Below are positions 11,666-22,387 of a stretch of 64,000 bases of DNA, in pieces. The notes beneath the pieces are model-generated. The model had not been told where the DNA came from, made no database searches, and worked only from the letters and a program-made list of their open reading frames with translations. Location: contig ML681963.1 of NCBI GenBank assembly GCA_007922195.1, positions 137,965,982 through 138,029,981 of the forward strand, read 5' to 3'. Numbering within the stretch: the stretch's first letter is position 1; every line of letters starts with the position of its first letter. This stretch comes from Podocnemis expansa. Lineage: Eukaryota; Chordata; Testudines; Podocnemididae. The position numbers were made by a program, and so were the translations under genes.

Positions 11666-12403
11666 AAACCAAGACAGCCTTCCTCTTCACTTATGGGGTT
11701 ATGCTTTTGAGGTATCTAGTAAGGTGTTCTTAAACTATTCCAAGTTGCCATTCACATTTTTCTGATAAATTCTTCCTCCAAGCAAACTTGGTTTGTAATT
11801 GTTTCCAGCTTTGTCAAATTAGCCCTATTAAAACACCGTGAGTGAGTGAGTGAGAGATCAAGTCATGATCTCTTGTATCTAAGCTACCATTCATTTTAGT
11901 TCTGTGGTCAAGTCTTCTTTATCTGTGGGGACAAGGTCTAATAAAGAATTTCCCCATGTTGACTGCAATATTTTTTGACTTAGAAAATCACTATCTATAA
12001 TGTTTAGAAATTCCATAGATGTATATAGATTGAACTGCAAAATACAGCAAAAGGCTCTTTAATCTATCAAAGATATAACAAGACCTAATGTCTGGACATC
12101 AGAATCTGAGGCCTAGGGGCAAATCAGTCACACGTTCTTAGCTAGAGGATCAACAGTCATTGACTAACATGAATATTCCTCAATTCTCCTTCCCCACGGT
12201 GGTGCTAGAGTGACAGAGCAGTATGGATTGTTCAGGATTTTCAAAAGCAGAAGACTAAATTAGCCTCTTAAATCCATATTTAGGCACCTCAACTAGTAGC
12301 CAGAATTTCAAAAGTACTGAGCACTGATTAGTTCACATTTTAGTCAGTTTTGAAGATTTGTTCTCTTGTACTTCCAATTTGGTATCACCTAAAGGTGTAA
12401 GGA
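11666..12403. other. Non-coding, no gene recognised
   Basis: AT-rich sequence with a short (GTGA)n run near 11838. No supported exon or element. Confidence 0.4.
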
Positions 12404-12550
12404 CCATAGGTGCTGGAAGTAGGAGTACGGAAGGGGGTTCGTGCTCTCAAATCCCCTAGCTTGAAGTGGTTTCCATTATATGCAAGGTTTACAGTTAGAG
12501 TCAAATGACTCTCGGCACATCTCCTATAAAAATTGTTCTAGTGTCCCTGG
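12404..12550. mobile_element. Old non-autonomous DNA element
   Basis: The left part ATAGGTGCTGGAAGTAGGAG is roughly mirrored by AAATTGTTCTAGTGTCCCTGG on the right. The interior 'TTGAAGTGGTTTCCATTATA' matches a repeat common in tetrapod genomes as I recall it. The family and the ends are uncertain. Confidence 0.4.
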
Positions 12551-12834
12551 TTAGCAGCATTATGTAATTCTAGCCCAGACAGAAATAAGCAAGAGAACAA
12601 TTCCAACTACCTAAGGGAACTTGAATTACACCAAGCAATAAAGCTTACACACACACGCAAACACAGAATCCTTTTATATTTGCATTGTGCATTGAACTCA
12701 GGAATGGAGTAAAATCACTCTGTATGTAGCAAGCTAAATCTGCATATTTCAGCCCTTCACTAAAGAAGCATCATGGGAACTCCATTCTTAACATTCTTGG
12801 GAAATGACATCTCTAGGACCATGCAAAGCAGGAG

Positions 12835-12980
12835 GTTCCCAGAGCTCTGGCTTCAATCTGAGCCCAACTGTCTACTGTGCAGATAAACAGCCCCTTCGCC
12901 CAAGCCCTACAAACCCAAGTCTACTGACGTGGGCCAGCCACAGGGTTTTAAATTGCAGTGTAGACATACTCTGTAAAAAT
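12835..12980. mobile_element. MITE fragment ending GTGTAGACATAC
   Basis: The right end TTGCAGTGTAGACATACTC is the inverse of a GTATGTCTACACTGCAA-type terminus related to the palindromic MITE family. The left half is missing or unrecognisable, so this is a truncated copy. Confidence 0.5.
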
Positions 12981-14741
12981 TCAGGTTAGGGTGTCCTGCT
13001 TTTATAGGGACAGTCCTGATATTCAGGACTTTGTCTTATATAGGTTCCTATTAACCTGTCAGCCCCTGTCCTGATTTTTCACAGTTGCTATCTGGTCATC
13101 TTAGTCCAGGTCTACATCTGTCTTCAGTATTATGCTGGAAATAAGGATGAAATGAATCTGGTATGGTGAGTTCCACACCCTAGTAACAGACATAGAAAAG
13201 GCCCTGTCACCTTTTAAGTTTAAGCTGCAGTGCTGGGATTCCTGAAAGGTGGGTAATGTGTGAACACTGTTTATAATCAGAATGTAGCCAGGGACTACAC
13301 CCATAAGAGCTGTGTTACCCCAGAGTAAGAATGTGAAGTCAATCTGTCACTTGAAAGGAGGCTGTCAGAGAGAATGCATGGCCTGGGGCTAGGGTCACAT
13401 GGGTTCAAAAACCAGTGGACAGGTGTGTAGCTGTATTCCAAACAAGCTGTAGGCAATGAAGATGCTCTGCTGGAGAAAGACCTGTTTAGAAAGAATAGCA
13501 GGATCAATCTTCATGCTGTCAAGAACACTTGTCATTGTTGCAAGGTTATCCTGTGATAAATAAGGGTACAGCCTGTATAAACTACACTGGGGAAAATGTT
13601 CTAGTGCACTATCACCCAGTGACTTTTCACAGCTGAAAGGCTGGCTGCAGACAAGGGCGCTCAGTAAGGACACACATGAAAAAAGAGAGAGTAACTTCAT
13701 AATAATTATCCGTTTTCCTGAGGCTAAGTGATGCAAAATAATAAATGAAGAATACAGTAGTGAATAAAACATGTGCCCCACTTTCATAATAAATAGATGT
13801 AGTAGGCAAATACTTTGCAAGTAATTGTATTCTGCCTGGCCTAAGCAAATACAGAGCACTATCCCATGCCTGTTGGAGTACCTAGGAGTTTTGCCATTGA
13901 TTAAAATGGGAGCAAACCCACAGCTCCAGAACTGAATCTCTTTTGTTATTGCTGACATGGAGCAATGCACATTCTCAGTTTTCTATTTAAAAAAAAAAAA
14001 TCAAAGAGAATCTCCACAAGGAAAATTGGAACAAGTGATAAGAGGTAGATGGAAAACATTGAATGCTTGTAACTTATTTCTTAGCTCTCTTTCCACTGTA
14101 TGGCCATTATATTTCCGAACAGCTTCTTTTAGCTGAATTTTATAAAATTGGTCTGTCTTGGCCAATGGCATTTGAGGAGAAAATCCCAAGGGTCCGCTTT
14201 TGCTTATGGAACGTTAAAGGCAATTCCAAAGGTGGAAAGTTCAGACAACCTTTCTGGGGATGAAGACAGAAAATATCTAAGTGTTGGCATTCTAAAAACA
14301 TTTATTTAAACTAATATTTATAAAAATACATTGTTCCATGAGATAATTGGAAAAAAACACATTTTTCTCTTTTTTTTTTAAAGGTAAATTTGTTTTCATT
14401 TTAGTCCCAAAGTATTCTATAGTCGCAAAGTAGAAATATACACAACAAATAAATCTGTCAGTGTCCATGCAATTGTTCACTCAATCCAAATTGGCCTTGA
14501 ACTGAAAAACTGACTCAGAACACTCTCAGCCCTTCTGAGCAATTTAGATCTGGACTTTTCTGCTCAGTTCCATCTAAGACAGAGCCATACTATCTCCCTA
14601 AAGCAAATACTGGAACTGATTTCCATTGCCTTCACTCATACCCATGCAAAGTGGTCTCAATAAAATGTACTAGTGTAACTTGTTAATATTTTACATCCAC
14701 TTTGCAGTGGAGTAAATAACATTAGGTAATGTTTCTAGAGA
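12981..14741. other. Non-coding, no gene recognised
   Basis: AT-rich sequence. A 191-codon frame on the - strand (13395-13970) has no family resemblance, no splice context and overlaps ordinary non-coding sequence, so it is taken as chance. Confidence 0.45.
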
Positions 14742-14900
14742 ACTTTATATGCTCAATGCACTATACAGACCTTAATTAATCTTCTGTGAGGTAAGTGGAG
14801 TCATCTCCATTTTACAGATGAGGAAACTAATGGCAAGAAAGGTGAAATGATATGTGACGGTCCCAGAGTGTGTGAGTGGTAGAGCTGGAATTACACAAAC
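14742..14900 (+). repeat. MIR/CORE-SINE-like copy
   Basis: The segment contains the core-type motif CATTTTACAGATGAGGAAAC followed by a 'GTGAGTGGTAGAGCTGGAAT' block, as in MIR/CORE-SINE repeats of amniotes. It is old and diverged. Confidence 0.65.
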
Positions 14901-17651
14901 TCATTCTTCTGCATGACAGTGCCATTCCTTCTGTAAAAATGCATATAATAGTTCATATTAAATTAGGTTCATATACCCTAAAATGGACCACTGGAGAAGA
15001 GAGGTAAATGCCTTTTTTTCTGAGATGATCCCCAGGGCTGCGAGACAGTTCATGCACCACCTGCCCTACACATTAAGAAACTCTGATCTGTGCCTGCTAT
15101 GAGTCAGTTCCCTTAAGTCACCAGCCTCAAAGACCACCACCACCACCTTCAAGACTTCTGTCACTCTCTCTGTACAGGTTAGCAGTAGGCACACAGCAGT
15201 CCCCTGGCCCTCTCAGCATTTTCCATAATGTCCAGCCCCTTCCCCACTGAATTACCACAGAATGACATGGCCTGCTGTTCCCTGAAAGGAACAGTAAACC
15301 ACAGCTTACTACTTATACCTTGGAACAAAGCTCAGTTAAACATACAGCTCCTAGCTATATTTATGGTGCAAACAAACATGAGTTCATTATGAAAGAACTG
15401 AGATTCAGATGATAGTGTTAGAGTGTATGAGTATTGAAACCAAATGATAACATATAAAGCATAAAAAGCTTTCTGGAGACTAACAAGTCTGACTGTCTAA
15501 AGAAACTTAATTTCTACCCAACATTCTCACTGGCATTTTCAATGATGCCTGGCAGGGACCCCCTTTTTCATGAAGCAAAAACACTTTCTGTTTAATTCCT
15601 AGCTGAAGAATGCTGTAGTGTCTTCTAGGTCCACTTTATATATGCAAGCAGACCTCTGATGCATACACCTTCTCCTTGGCCCTGCCCTTGTTTGTTTTTT
15701 CCTGGACTGTTCTCTCTTTGAGGTTTCCACAATCCTTCAGTAGCATTCAGTTCAGATTGGTGAGTGGAGACTCCTTGAAAACCAGTCAACACTTAATTGA
15801 CATGTAAACAGCCAGATAGATAATATTTCTTGTCTGACAGAAAACCTGTTCTTCACCTGTTGCTGGTGACAAGTCACTGGACACGGACCTTGAAAACTTA
15901 ATTTCAGTGTATATACATAACTCCTTACATAACAGCTATACATGTGTTTTACAGTGACAATTACAGTAATGATCCATGTGTCACCAACTTTTATTTGAAA
16001 CCTTGCATGTCATTCTTAGGTGAACTAGATCATACATGCCAGACCTAAAAGATCCCTGTAACCCTTAGGCACCCCCTCCGTGCCTCTTCCCAGTTGGCAT
16101 TACTAGGTTTCTGGGTCACACTTACCTTTTGGTAGTGTATGCGCTGTTTAGTTTAAACACCATTATTATTGTAATTGCCCTCTATATGGATCAATATAAG
16201 AGCTGCCAAAGTCACAGTCCTAGTAAAATACAAGAGAATGTTTTCTCACATTGGGCTAGATTCTTGCCCTCCACCCTGGCAGCTTTGTACTGCCTCAGCA
16301 GTGCAAAGCTCCCCATAAGGAGCAGTTGAAGCTTCCCCTATCAGATAAGGAGTGGGGATGATGTCAGATGCAAGGAGCTGATTTCCCCAGGAGTACAGTG
16401 GCTTGCACAGCATCTCCTATGACCCTCAGCCAGTACCTTGGTCCATGTAGTGTCACTTCAGGCAGTGTAATTTAAAGCAGCTCCTGGGCTGCACTAAATC
16501 ATGCTGAGAGTTTTTTCCTGCTCAGGTATCCTCAGTTGCCCCAAGGAGCTGAACCATTATTTCTTTGTAGCATGAAGAGATGGGCAAACTTACAGATCAT
16601 TTTTCAAGAAACCATGCCCCGATGCTCCAGTGGACTTCCCCTAAGCTTTCTTCCTCAGTGCAATAATTCATCCTGTTAGAGAAGACATGCCAGGTATTCC
16701 CTACCGCAAACCCCAAAGGCAGTTAACTCCCTACACTGCTAATGAGAACTCGGCTCTGATTGCACATCAGAGTGAAACGAAAGCCTAGAACTTAGGAAGA
16801 CAGTCAGCGGATCCAGCTGTGATGGGTAAGAAAGGACTGCTTGTTGGAAAGGTATAGAAGAAATACCTTTAATTCTAATCAGGGTAATCTGTGCTTTAAC
16901 TGAGCAGTGGTAAATACCACAACACAGCTCTAACTGTCTCTTGTACTGAGAAGCAGGGAGGCTTTCAGGACGATAAATGCTGTTCTGCAGCCCGGCACAG
17001 AGGAAAAGCATGCCGTATTGATAAAACCTGGAGGTTGATCTCATTGCAATTTTAAAGAAATGTGAAGATGTGCAAGGTGCTGTAGAAAGAAATAGTCCGG
17101 AGTGACTCGACCTTTTCTGTGTTAGTTCACTGTGCAGTTCAAGTCACTCACATCAGAATACTGGCAGCTCTTCTTCTTCTATATACCTGAGACCAAGTTC
17201 AGATCTCAGTGACTGCAGGTTAAAGCAGCAGTTAACTCCATTGAAGTCAACAGGGTCACCTTGGTGTGAGTGACACTAGAAACTTCTTTTTTAAAAAGGG
17301 AGCAAAGCAAGTCGGTGCCCTGCTCTGGCTAGCTCCCAAAAGTACCCATGACCTAGGAAGTATCTTTGGAGCCTCATAGAGGAATGGATGTCACACTGGC
17401 TGGATCCACATGGGGGCCAGTCACTGTGTTGCACCACTTCCTGCACAGTTTGTGACTGGCTGAGAGTTAGCAGAACAGTAATTTGGCTGTTTCCACTAAC
17501 ATAATGGTGTGTTTGCATGGCCTTCTGGCACTCTAAAAATGGAATCAGCACCCTGCTTAGGTGATTTGGAAGAAACAGTCATCTGCATATGAAACTTCTG
17601 TTTTTCGTGTCTTGGCATTGACTTGTTGTTATTTCTGTCCTTTCCTTTTAG
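14901..17651. other. Upstream or first-intron sequence of OSBPL5
   Basis: No recognisable coding exon, CpG-island promoter or transposon with defined ends was seen. A pyrimidine-rich tract (CTGTCCTTTCCTTTTAG) closes it at 17651 and forms the splice acceptor of the first coding exon. A non-coding first exon and the promoter of OSBPL5 must therefore lie farther upstream, or were not recognised. Confidence 0.5.
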
Positions 17652-17808
17652 AAAACCCCAACCGCCCATGCCATGAAGGAGGAGAATTTTCTTCGTCGCA
17701 GGTTCTCTCTCTGTCCTGCTTCTTCTACTCCTCAGAAAATTGACCCTCGGAAGCTGACACGGAATCTGTTCTTCGGGGCCGATAATGAGATCTACCCACT
17801 CAGCCCAG
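17652..17808 (+). CDS. OSBPL5: OSBPL5 (ORP5) start-codon exon
   Basis: A splice acceptor (CTTTTAG, 17645-17651) and donor (GTCAGT from 17809) bound a 157-bp exon. The ATG at 17673 opens MKEENFLRRRFSL, followed by the STPQKIDPRKLTRNL block and YPLSPG. This is the N-terminus of vertebrate ORP5; ORP8, the closest paralogue, starts differently. The upstream 21 bases are open in frame but the family start fits ATG 17673. The exon holds 45 codons plus one base, which joins GA of the exon at 46487 to make Gly. ORP5 sits in the ER through a C-terminal membrane anchor and exchanges phosphatidylserine for PI4P at ER-plasma membrane contacts. This exon encodes the basic leader before the PH domain, and the PH and ORD lipid-transfer domains are not in the window. 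Confidence 0.92.
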
Positions 17809-18148
17809 GTCAGTGTATGCTACAGAATGTGCTGCAGGCTGTTTTCAGCCTATCTTTAATCATATTGAGCCTCAGTGCAGCATGTATGCACAAACAAACA
17901 GAACCACACCTACTGAAATAGCCCTCTGAGTGGGTGAGCAGAAGTGGATTTTACTGGTACATCTGCAAAAAACAAAGAGAAATAGTTTTATGCAGGAGCA
18001 TGAGTAGGAGATCAAACTTATTCAACAACGGAGGCCCCCACAGTCCTGTGAGGCACTGAGTGGTTCCTGCCAGTTGCTACAACCCCTCCACTCCCATTGA
18101 TCTAAATGGGAGTGGAGACAATCACACCTCAGAGGTTGAGCTGAGAAC

Positions 18149-18380
18149 GGAAGGTTACTTATGTGTAAATGTCCTTCGAGATGGGCTGCTCACATACATT
18201 CTGATTCAGGTGTCTGCGTGCCATAGTGCATGGATGTCTGGAAGCTTTTTGCCCTAGCCTCTCTTTGTAGGGTCAGTGGCCAACATCCCTTCTGACTTTC
18301 ACACCTGTGCAGTATATAGGTGGCTCTGATCCCCCCCCCCCTTCAGTCCCTTCTTTCTGTTGACTCCAAAAAGCGGGGAC
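18149..18380. repeat. DIRS left inverted terminal repeat
   Basis: From about 18163 the + strand runs parallel to the reverse complement of 27905-28121. Shared blocks include TGGGCTGCTCACA/GAGTGCTGCTCACA, ACATTCTGATTCAGGTGTCT, 'GTCAGTGGCCAA' and 'CCCCTTCAGTCCCTTCTTTC'. The outermost bases (GGAAGGTTACTT) are also present, inverted, in the internal region at 18405-18460. A run of ten C sits at about 18331. Confidence 0.85.
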
Positions 18381-18404
18381 AGAGGGAGGGTACGAAATGT
18401 ACGT

Positions 18405-18500
18405 AAGCAGCCCATCTCAAAGAAGGACATCTACAGGCAAGTAACCTTCCCTTCTTCTTTGAGCACTGCCCATATCCATTCTGATTTAGGTGACTTAGAA
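18405..18500. repeat. DIRS internal complementary region
   Basis: The left half (AGCCCATCTCAAAGAAGGAC ... AAGTAACCTTCC) is the inverse of the element's left outer end. The right half (CTTTGAGCACTGCCCATATC, ATTCTGATTTAGGTG) matches the inverse of its right outer end near 28080-28120. The two ends therefore abut head to tail here. In DIRS elements this region is thought to template completion of a circular DNA intermediate. Confidence 0.85.
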
Positions 18501-20200
18501 GCCGCACTTAAGATGGTGGGTGGAGTTGAGGTTACTCCGCTCATAGAATGGATCTGCCCAAAGTAGCATCATCTCTTGCCTGCTGGACAGTTGCATAATG
18601 GGATGTGAAGGTGTGTACTGAAGACAAGGTTGCAGCCCTACATATCTCCAGATTGGAACCTGTGCAAGGAGTGCCATGGAGGACACTTGTGCTCTAGTTG
18701 AATGCACCCTGATTTTTCCAGGAAGGGGAGTATTTACTCTGTGCTAGCAGTCCTTGATGCAGTTCATTATCCAGGACAAGATGCATTGGTTTCTTGCCGC
18801 TTGGCCCTTCATACACTCAGCAACAGCTATAAACAATTGTGGAAGGGCTTGCTTCGTTCAATGTACATTGAGAGACCTATCTTAAAGTCAAGGCTGTGCC
18901 ATTTTCTCTGGTTCTCCATCACCTGTGGGCTGGGAAGAACCCTGGGAGCCAGATGTCTTGGTTTATATGAAAGAGAGGCACCAACTTAGGCAATAAGGCT
19001 GGGTGGGGTCAGAGTTGCGCTTTGTCGAAGTGGAACACTGTGTATGGAGGTTCCAAGGAAAGGGCCTTTAGCTCAGAGACCCTTCTGGCTGGTGTGATAG
19101 CTACCAGGAAGGCCGCTTTCCATGATAAAACTAGCAGTGTACATGGCTATGTCTACACCTAAAATCTTAGTTTGGACTTGGTTAGTCCAAACTGAGTAGT
19201 TTGAAGTTAGCTCAAATTAAGTGCAATTTTTTAGTTCAAACTAACTTTTAGACTAGCCACAGTTTTTTTTAGTTTGAACTAAATTTTTAGTTTGAACTAA
19301 AAAAGTATGGTTAGTTCAAACTAACAGTAAGTTTGAACTAAAAAAACACGCTTAGTTCGAATGAACTGCTAGTTCAAACTTATTTAGTTTGAACTAACAT
19401 CATGCTAGTTCAAACTAAGTTTCAAAATAAGTTTGAATTAAGCAGTTAGTTCTGACTAATCAGTTGAACTAACTAGTTCAAACTAAGCTTTGCTTAATTC
19501 AAACTAAAAAAATTTTTAATTTGACCTCGGCAAAGCCTACTGGAGACAGGGCTCAAATTAGTTCAAATTAAGGCTCTTTAATTCAAATTAATTTGCTACT
19601 GTAGACATACCCCATGAGCCCAGGGGCTCGTACAGTGGTTTTGTGAAACCTTCGAGTACTAGGTTTAGTCATATTGTGGGATCAGGTCTTGGGTTTGGGG
19701 GTAAAGCCTCTCTAGACCCTTGAAGAAGCTCACAGCCATGGGGTGAGAGAAGGGAGTCACCCCATCAAAGATGTTGTGAAGCACCCGTGATCGGTGCCAG
19801 GTGTACCCTGAAAGAGGGGAGTGTGAGGCCTCTCTCTTTTAGTTCCAGGAGGTAGTCTAATATAGTCTGGATCAGGGCAGACTCTAGGGGCACCCGTTTT
19901 TCTCATGCCCAGGTGAAGAAGCCTTTCCACTTTGCCCCATAGGTGGCTCTTTAGAGGGTTTTCTGCTCTCAATCAGGACCTTCTGGAGTGTTATGGGTGG
20001 GGCCACTGAGAGGTCAAGAAGAATGGTATACCATGGCTGGTGTGGCCAACCCGGGGCTGTCAGAATTATGGCCTCTTGGTCCCTTTTGATCTTCAGTAGG
20101 ACCCAGTGGATCAGGTGGAAGGGGGAAAATGCACAGAGGAGCTGGCTGACACAATCTATCACGAGGGTGTCCGAAAATGATCCCCTTTCCCTACCCCTGC
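18500..20200 (-). pseudogene. DIRS tyrosine recombinase, decayed
   Basis: Read on the - strand, fragments include a 'PWYTILLDLSVAPPI' stretch (about 20030), a 'YLLELKERGL' helix-type segment and 'FSHPMAVSFFKGLERLYP' (19700-19760), 'AAFLVAITPARRVSELKALS' with the ARRVSEL box that holds the first catalytic Arg (about 19080-19120), and a C-terminal STRAQVSSMALLAQVP block (about 18640-18700) matching the motif before the nucleophilic Tyr. Stops, frameshifts and the MITE at 19145-19612 break the frame. In the family this enzyme integrates the circular cDNA by recombination. It is inactive here. Confidence 0.8.
19145..19612. mobile_element. Palindromic MITE, AGTTTGAACTAA core, in DIRS recombinase
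   Basis: The termini GGCTATGTCTACACC and, inward from the right, GGGTATGTCTACAGT mirror each other. A perfect 3-bp duplication, CAT, flanks the element (19142-19144, 19613-19615). The interior is a dense series of AGTTTGAACTAA-like palindromes in both orientations. It interrupts the tyrosine recombinase and so post-dates the DIRS insertion. The 3-bp duplication suggests a PIF/Harbinger-type mover. Confidence 0.85.
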
Positions 20201-20239
20201 CCTTGAGTGAGCAAAATAGGGTGCACTTTCCATTTACTC

Positions 20240-20795
20240 ATGATGCAAACAAGTCTATGTGGGGAAAGCCCCAAGTCCCAAAGAAGCAGTTCACTACCCC
20301 TGGGTTTAGGAGCCATTCGTGCTGGGGAAGAAATCTCCTGCTGAGTCTGTCTGCCTGGTCATTGCTTGCCCCAGCAGCTGACAGGCTATTGGGTAGAAGT
20401 TGAACCTCAGTACTAGGTCCCACTGGAGGGACAGTTCCTTGCACAGTGCAGGCAAGCGGGCTCCCCCTGGCGGTTGAGGTAGAACTTGGCCACCATGTTG
20501 TCCGTCAGGACCTGTATCATTTTCCTCTTTATTTTGTCCAAGAAAACCCCTCAGGCTAGGCATATCACCCTCAGCTCCTTCATGTTTATGTGGAGGGAAC
20601 TGTTTGCCTATGACCATGTTCCCTGGGTGGACAGGCCTCCCATAATATGAGCTCCCCATCCCAAGTCTGACATGTCTGTGATCAAGGTAAGGGAGGGGTT
20701 CTGGGTTTTGAAGGGGCCCCTTCACAAGCAAATTCTGCACTCTGCCATATTGTTAGAGAGTCCAGTGCCCTCCCTGGGATGATGACCATGGCACT
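20240..20795 (-). pseudogene. DIRS RNase H region, decayed
   Basis: The - strand has a 'NPEPLPYLDH' start, then a frame with 'QPPGGARLPALCKELSLQWD' and a 'QADRLSRRFLPQHEWLLNP' segment, as in the RNase H domain that follows RT in DIRS elements. It continues the RT fragment at 22388-22994 across the CR1 insertion at 20796-22386. Frameshifts and stops are present. Confidence 0.7.
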
Positions 20796-22386
20796 GTGGG
20801 TCAGCAATAAGAAGAGGATCAAGGATGGTGTTGGTCCCTTACCGAATGGGGCAGGTATCCTCATGGTGGATGATGCGGAAAAGGCTGAAGTACTCAAGAC
20901 TTTTTTTACTTCAGTCTTCACAGGCAGGGTCAGCTCCCAGGCTACTACATTGGGTAACACAGAATGGAGAGAAGGAGAGCGGGCCACAGTGATGGAAGGT
21001 CAGGTTAGGGACTACTTAAAGAAGTTAGATGTGCACAGGTCCATGGGGCCGGATGAACTGCATCTGAGGGTGTTGAAGAAGATGGCCGATGTGATTGCAG
21101 AGCCGCTGAGCATTATCATAGAAAACTCATGGCAAACGGGGAAGGTCCCAGAGGACTGGAAGAAGGCAAATATAGCACCTATCTTCAAGAAAGGGAAGAA
21201 GGAGGATCTGGGGAACTACAGACCAGTGAGCCTCACCTCAGTCCCTGGAAAAATCATGGAGAAGGTCCTCAAAGAATCCATCCTGAAACACTTGAAGGAA
21301 AATAGAGTGATCAGGAGCAGTCGGCATTGAGTCACCAAGAAGGGCAAATCATGCCTGACCAACCTGATTGCCTTCTATGATGACATGACTGGATTTATGG
21401 ATGCAGGAATAGCTGTTGATGTGATATACCTTGATTTCTGATATGGTTTCCCACAGCATTCTTGTCGGCAAGTTAAGGAAGTATGGGGTTGGATGAGTGG
21501 CCTGTAAGGTAGATAGGAAACTGCCTAGATCAACGGACTCAGAGGATAGGAATCAGTGGCTCAATGTCTAGTTGGGAACCAATAACGAGTAGGCAGCCTG
21601 GAGCCTGTTCTGTTCAACATCTTCATTAACGATCTTGATGATGGGATAGATTACACGCTTAGTAAGTTCACTGCTACAGCGTGGGGGCTGATTGGCTAAG
21701 CAGCAGTACTGTAGAAAAGGACCTTGGGGTTATGGTGAATGGGAAGCTGAATATGAGTTAACAGTGTGCTCTGGTTGCCAAAAAGGCTAATGGCATATTG
21801 CGCTGTATCAGTAGGAGCATTGCCAGCAGATTGAGGGATGTGATTGTTCCCCTCTATTTGGCACTGGTGAGGCTGCATCTGGAATACTATGTCCAGTTTT
21901 GGGCTTCACATTACAGAAAGAATGTGGACAAATTAGAAAGAGTCCAGCAGAGGGCATTGAAAATGATTAGGGGCTGGGGCACATAACTTATGAGGAGAGA
22001 CTGAAGAAACTAGGCTTATTTAGCCTGCAGAAGAGAAGACTAAGGAGGGATTTGATAGCAACCTTCAACTACTTGAAGGGGTCCTCCAGAGAGGAGGGAG
22101 CTAGGCTGTCCTCAGTAGTAACAGAGGACAGAACAAGGAGCAATGGTTTCAAGTTGCAGCTGGGGCGGTCGATGGTGGATATTAGGAAAAACTTTCTCAC
22201 TAGGAGAGTGGTGAAGCATTGGAATGGGTTGCCTAGGGAGGTGGTGGAATCTCTATCTTGGGAGATATTTAAGGTCCCGTTAGACAATACCCTGGCTGGA
22301 GTGATTTAGTGAGAATGGTCCTGCTTTTAGCAAAGGGTTGGACTGGATGACCTCATGAGGTTCCTTCCAACCCTATGATTCTATAA
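20796..22386 (+). mobile_element. CR1 LINE, 5'-truncated and decayed, inside DIRS
   Basis: The copy begins in the linker before RT (a NKKRIKDGVGPLPNGAGIL frame) and reaches the CR1 3' end (CCTATGATTCTATA). It includes 'GPDELHLRVLKKMADVI', '[19 protein letters not shown]' and the C-terminal '[20 protein letters not shown]' region. The frame is broken by stops (first at 21328) and by an internal deletion near 21673, where the sequence jumps from the FADD region to the segment after it. It sits opposite to the DIRS genes, between RT and RNase H. Confidence 0.9.
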
Positions 22387-22387
22387 C

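Noticed and set aside
13395..13970. 191-codon open frame on the - strand
   Set aside because: It is long for the region but has no recognisable domain, no splice or start context, and overlaps ordinary AT-rich sequence with several alternative frames.
19993..20403. 136-codon + strand frame
   Set aside because: It is antisense to the DIRS RNase H and recombinase fragments read on the - strand.
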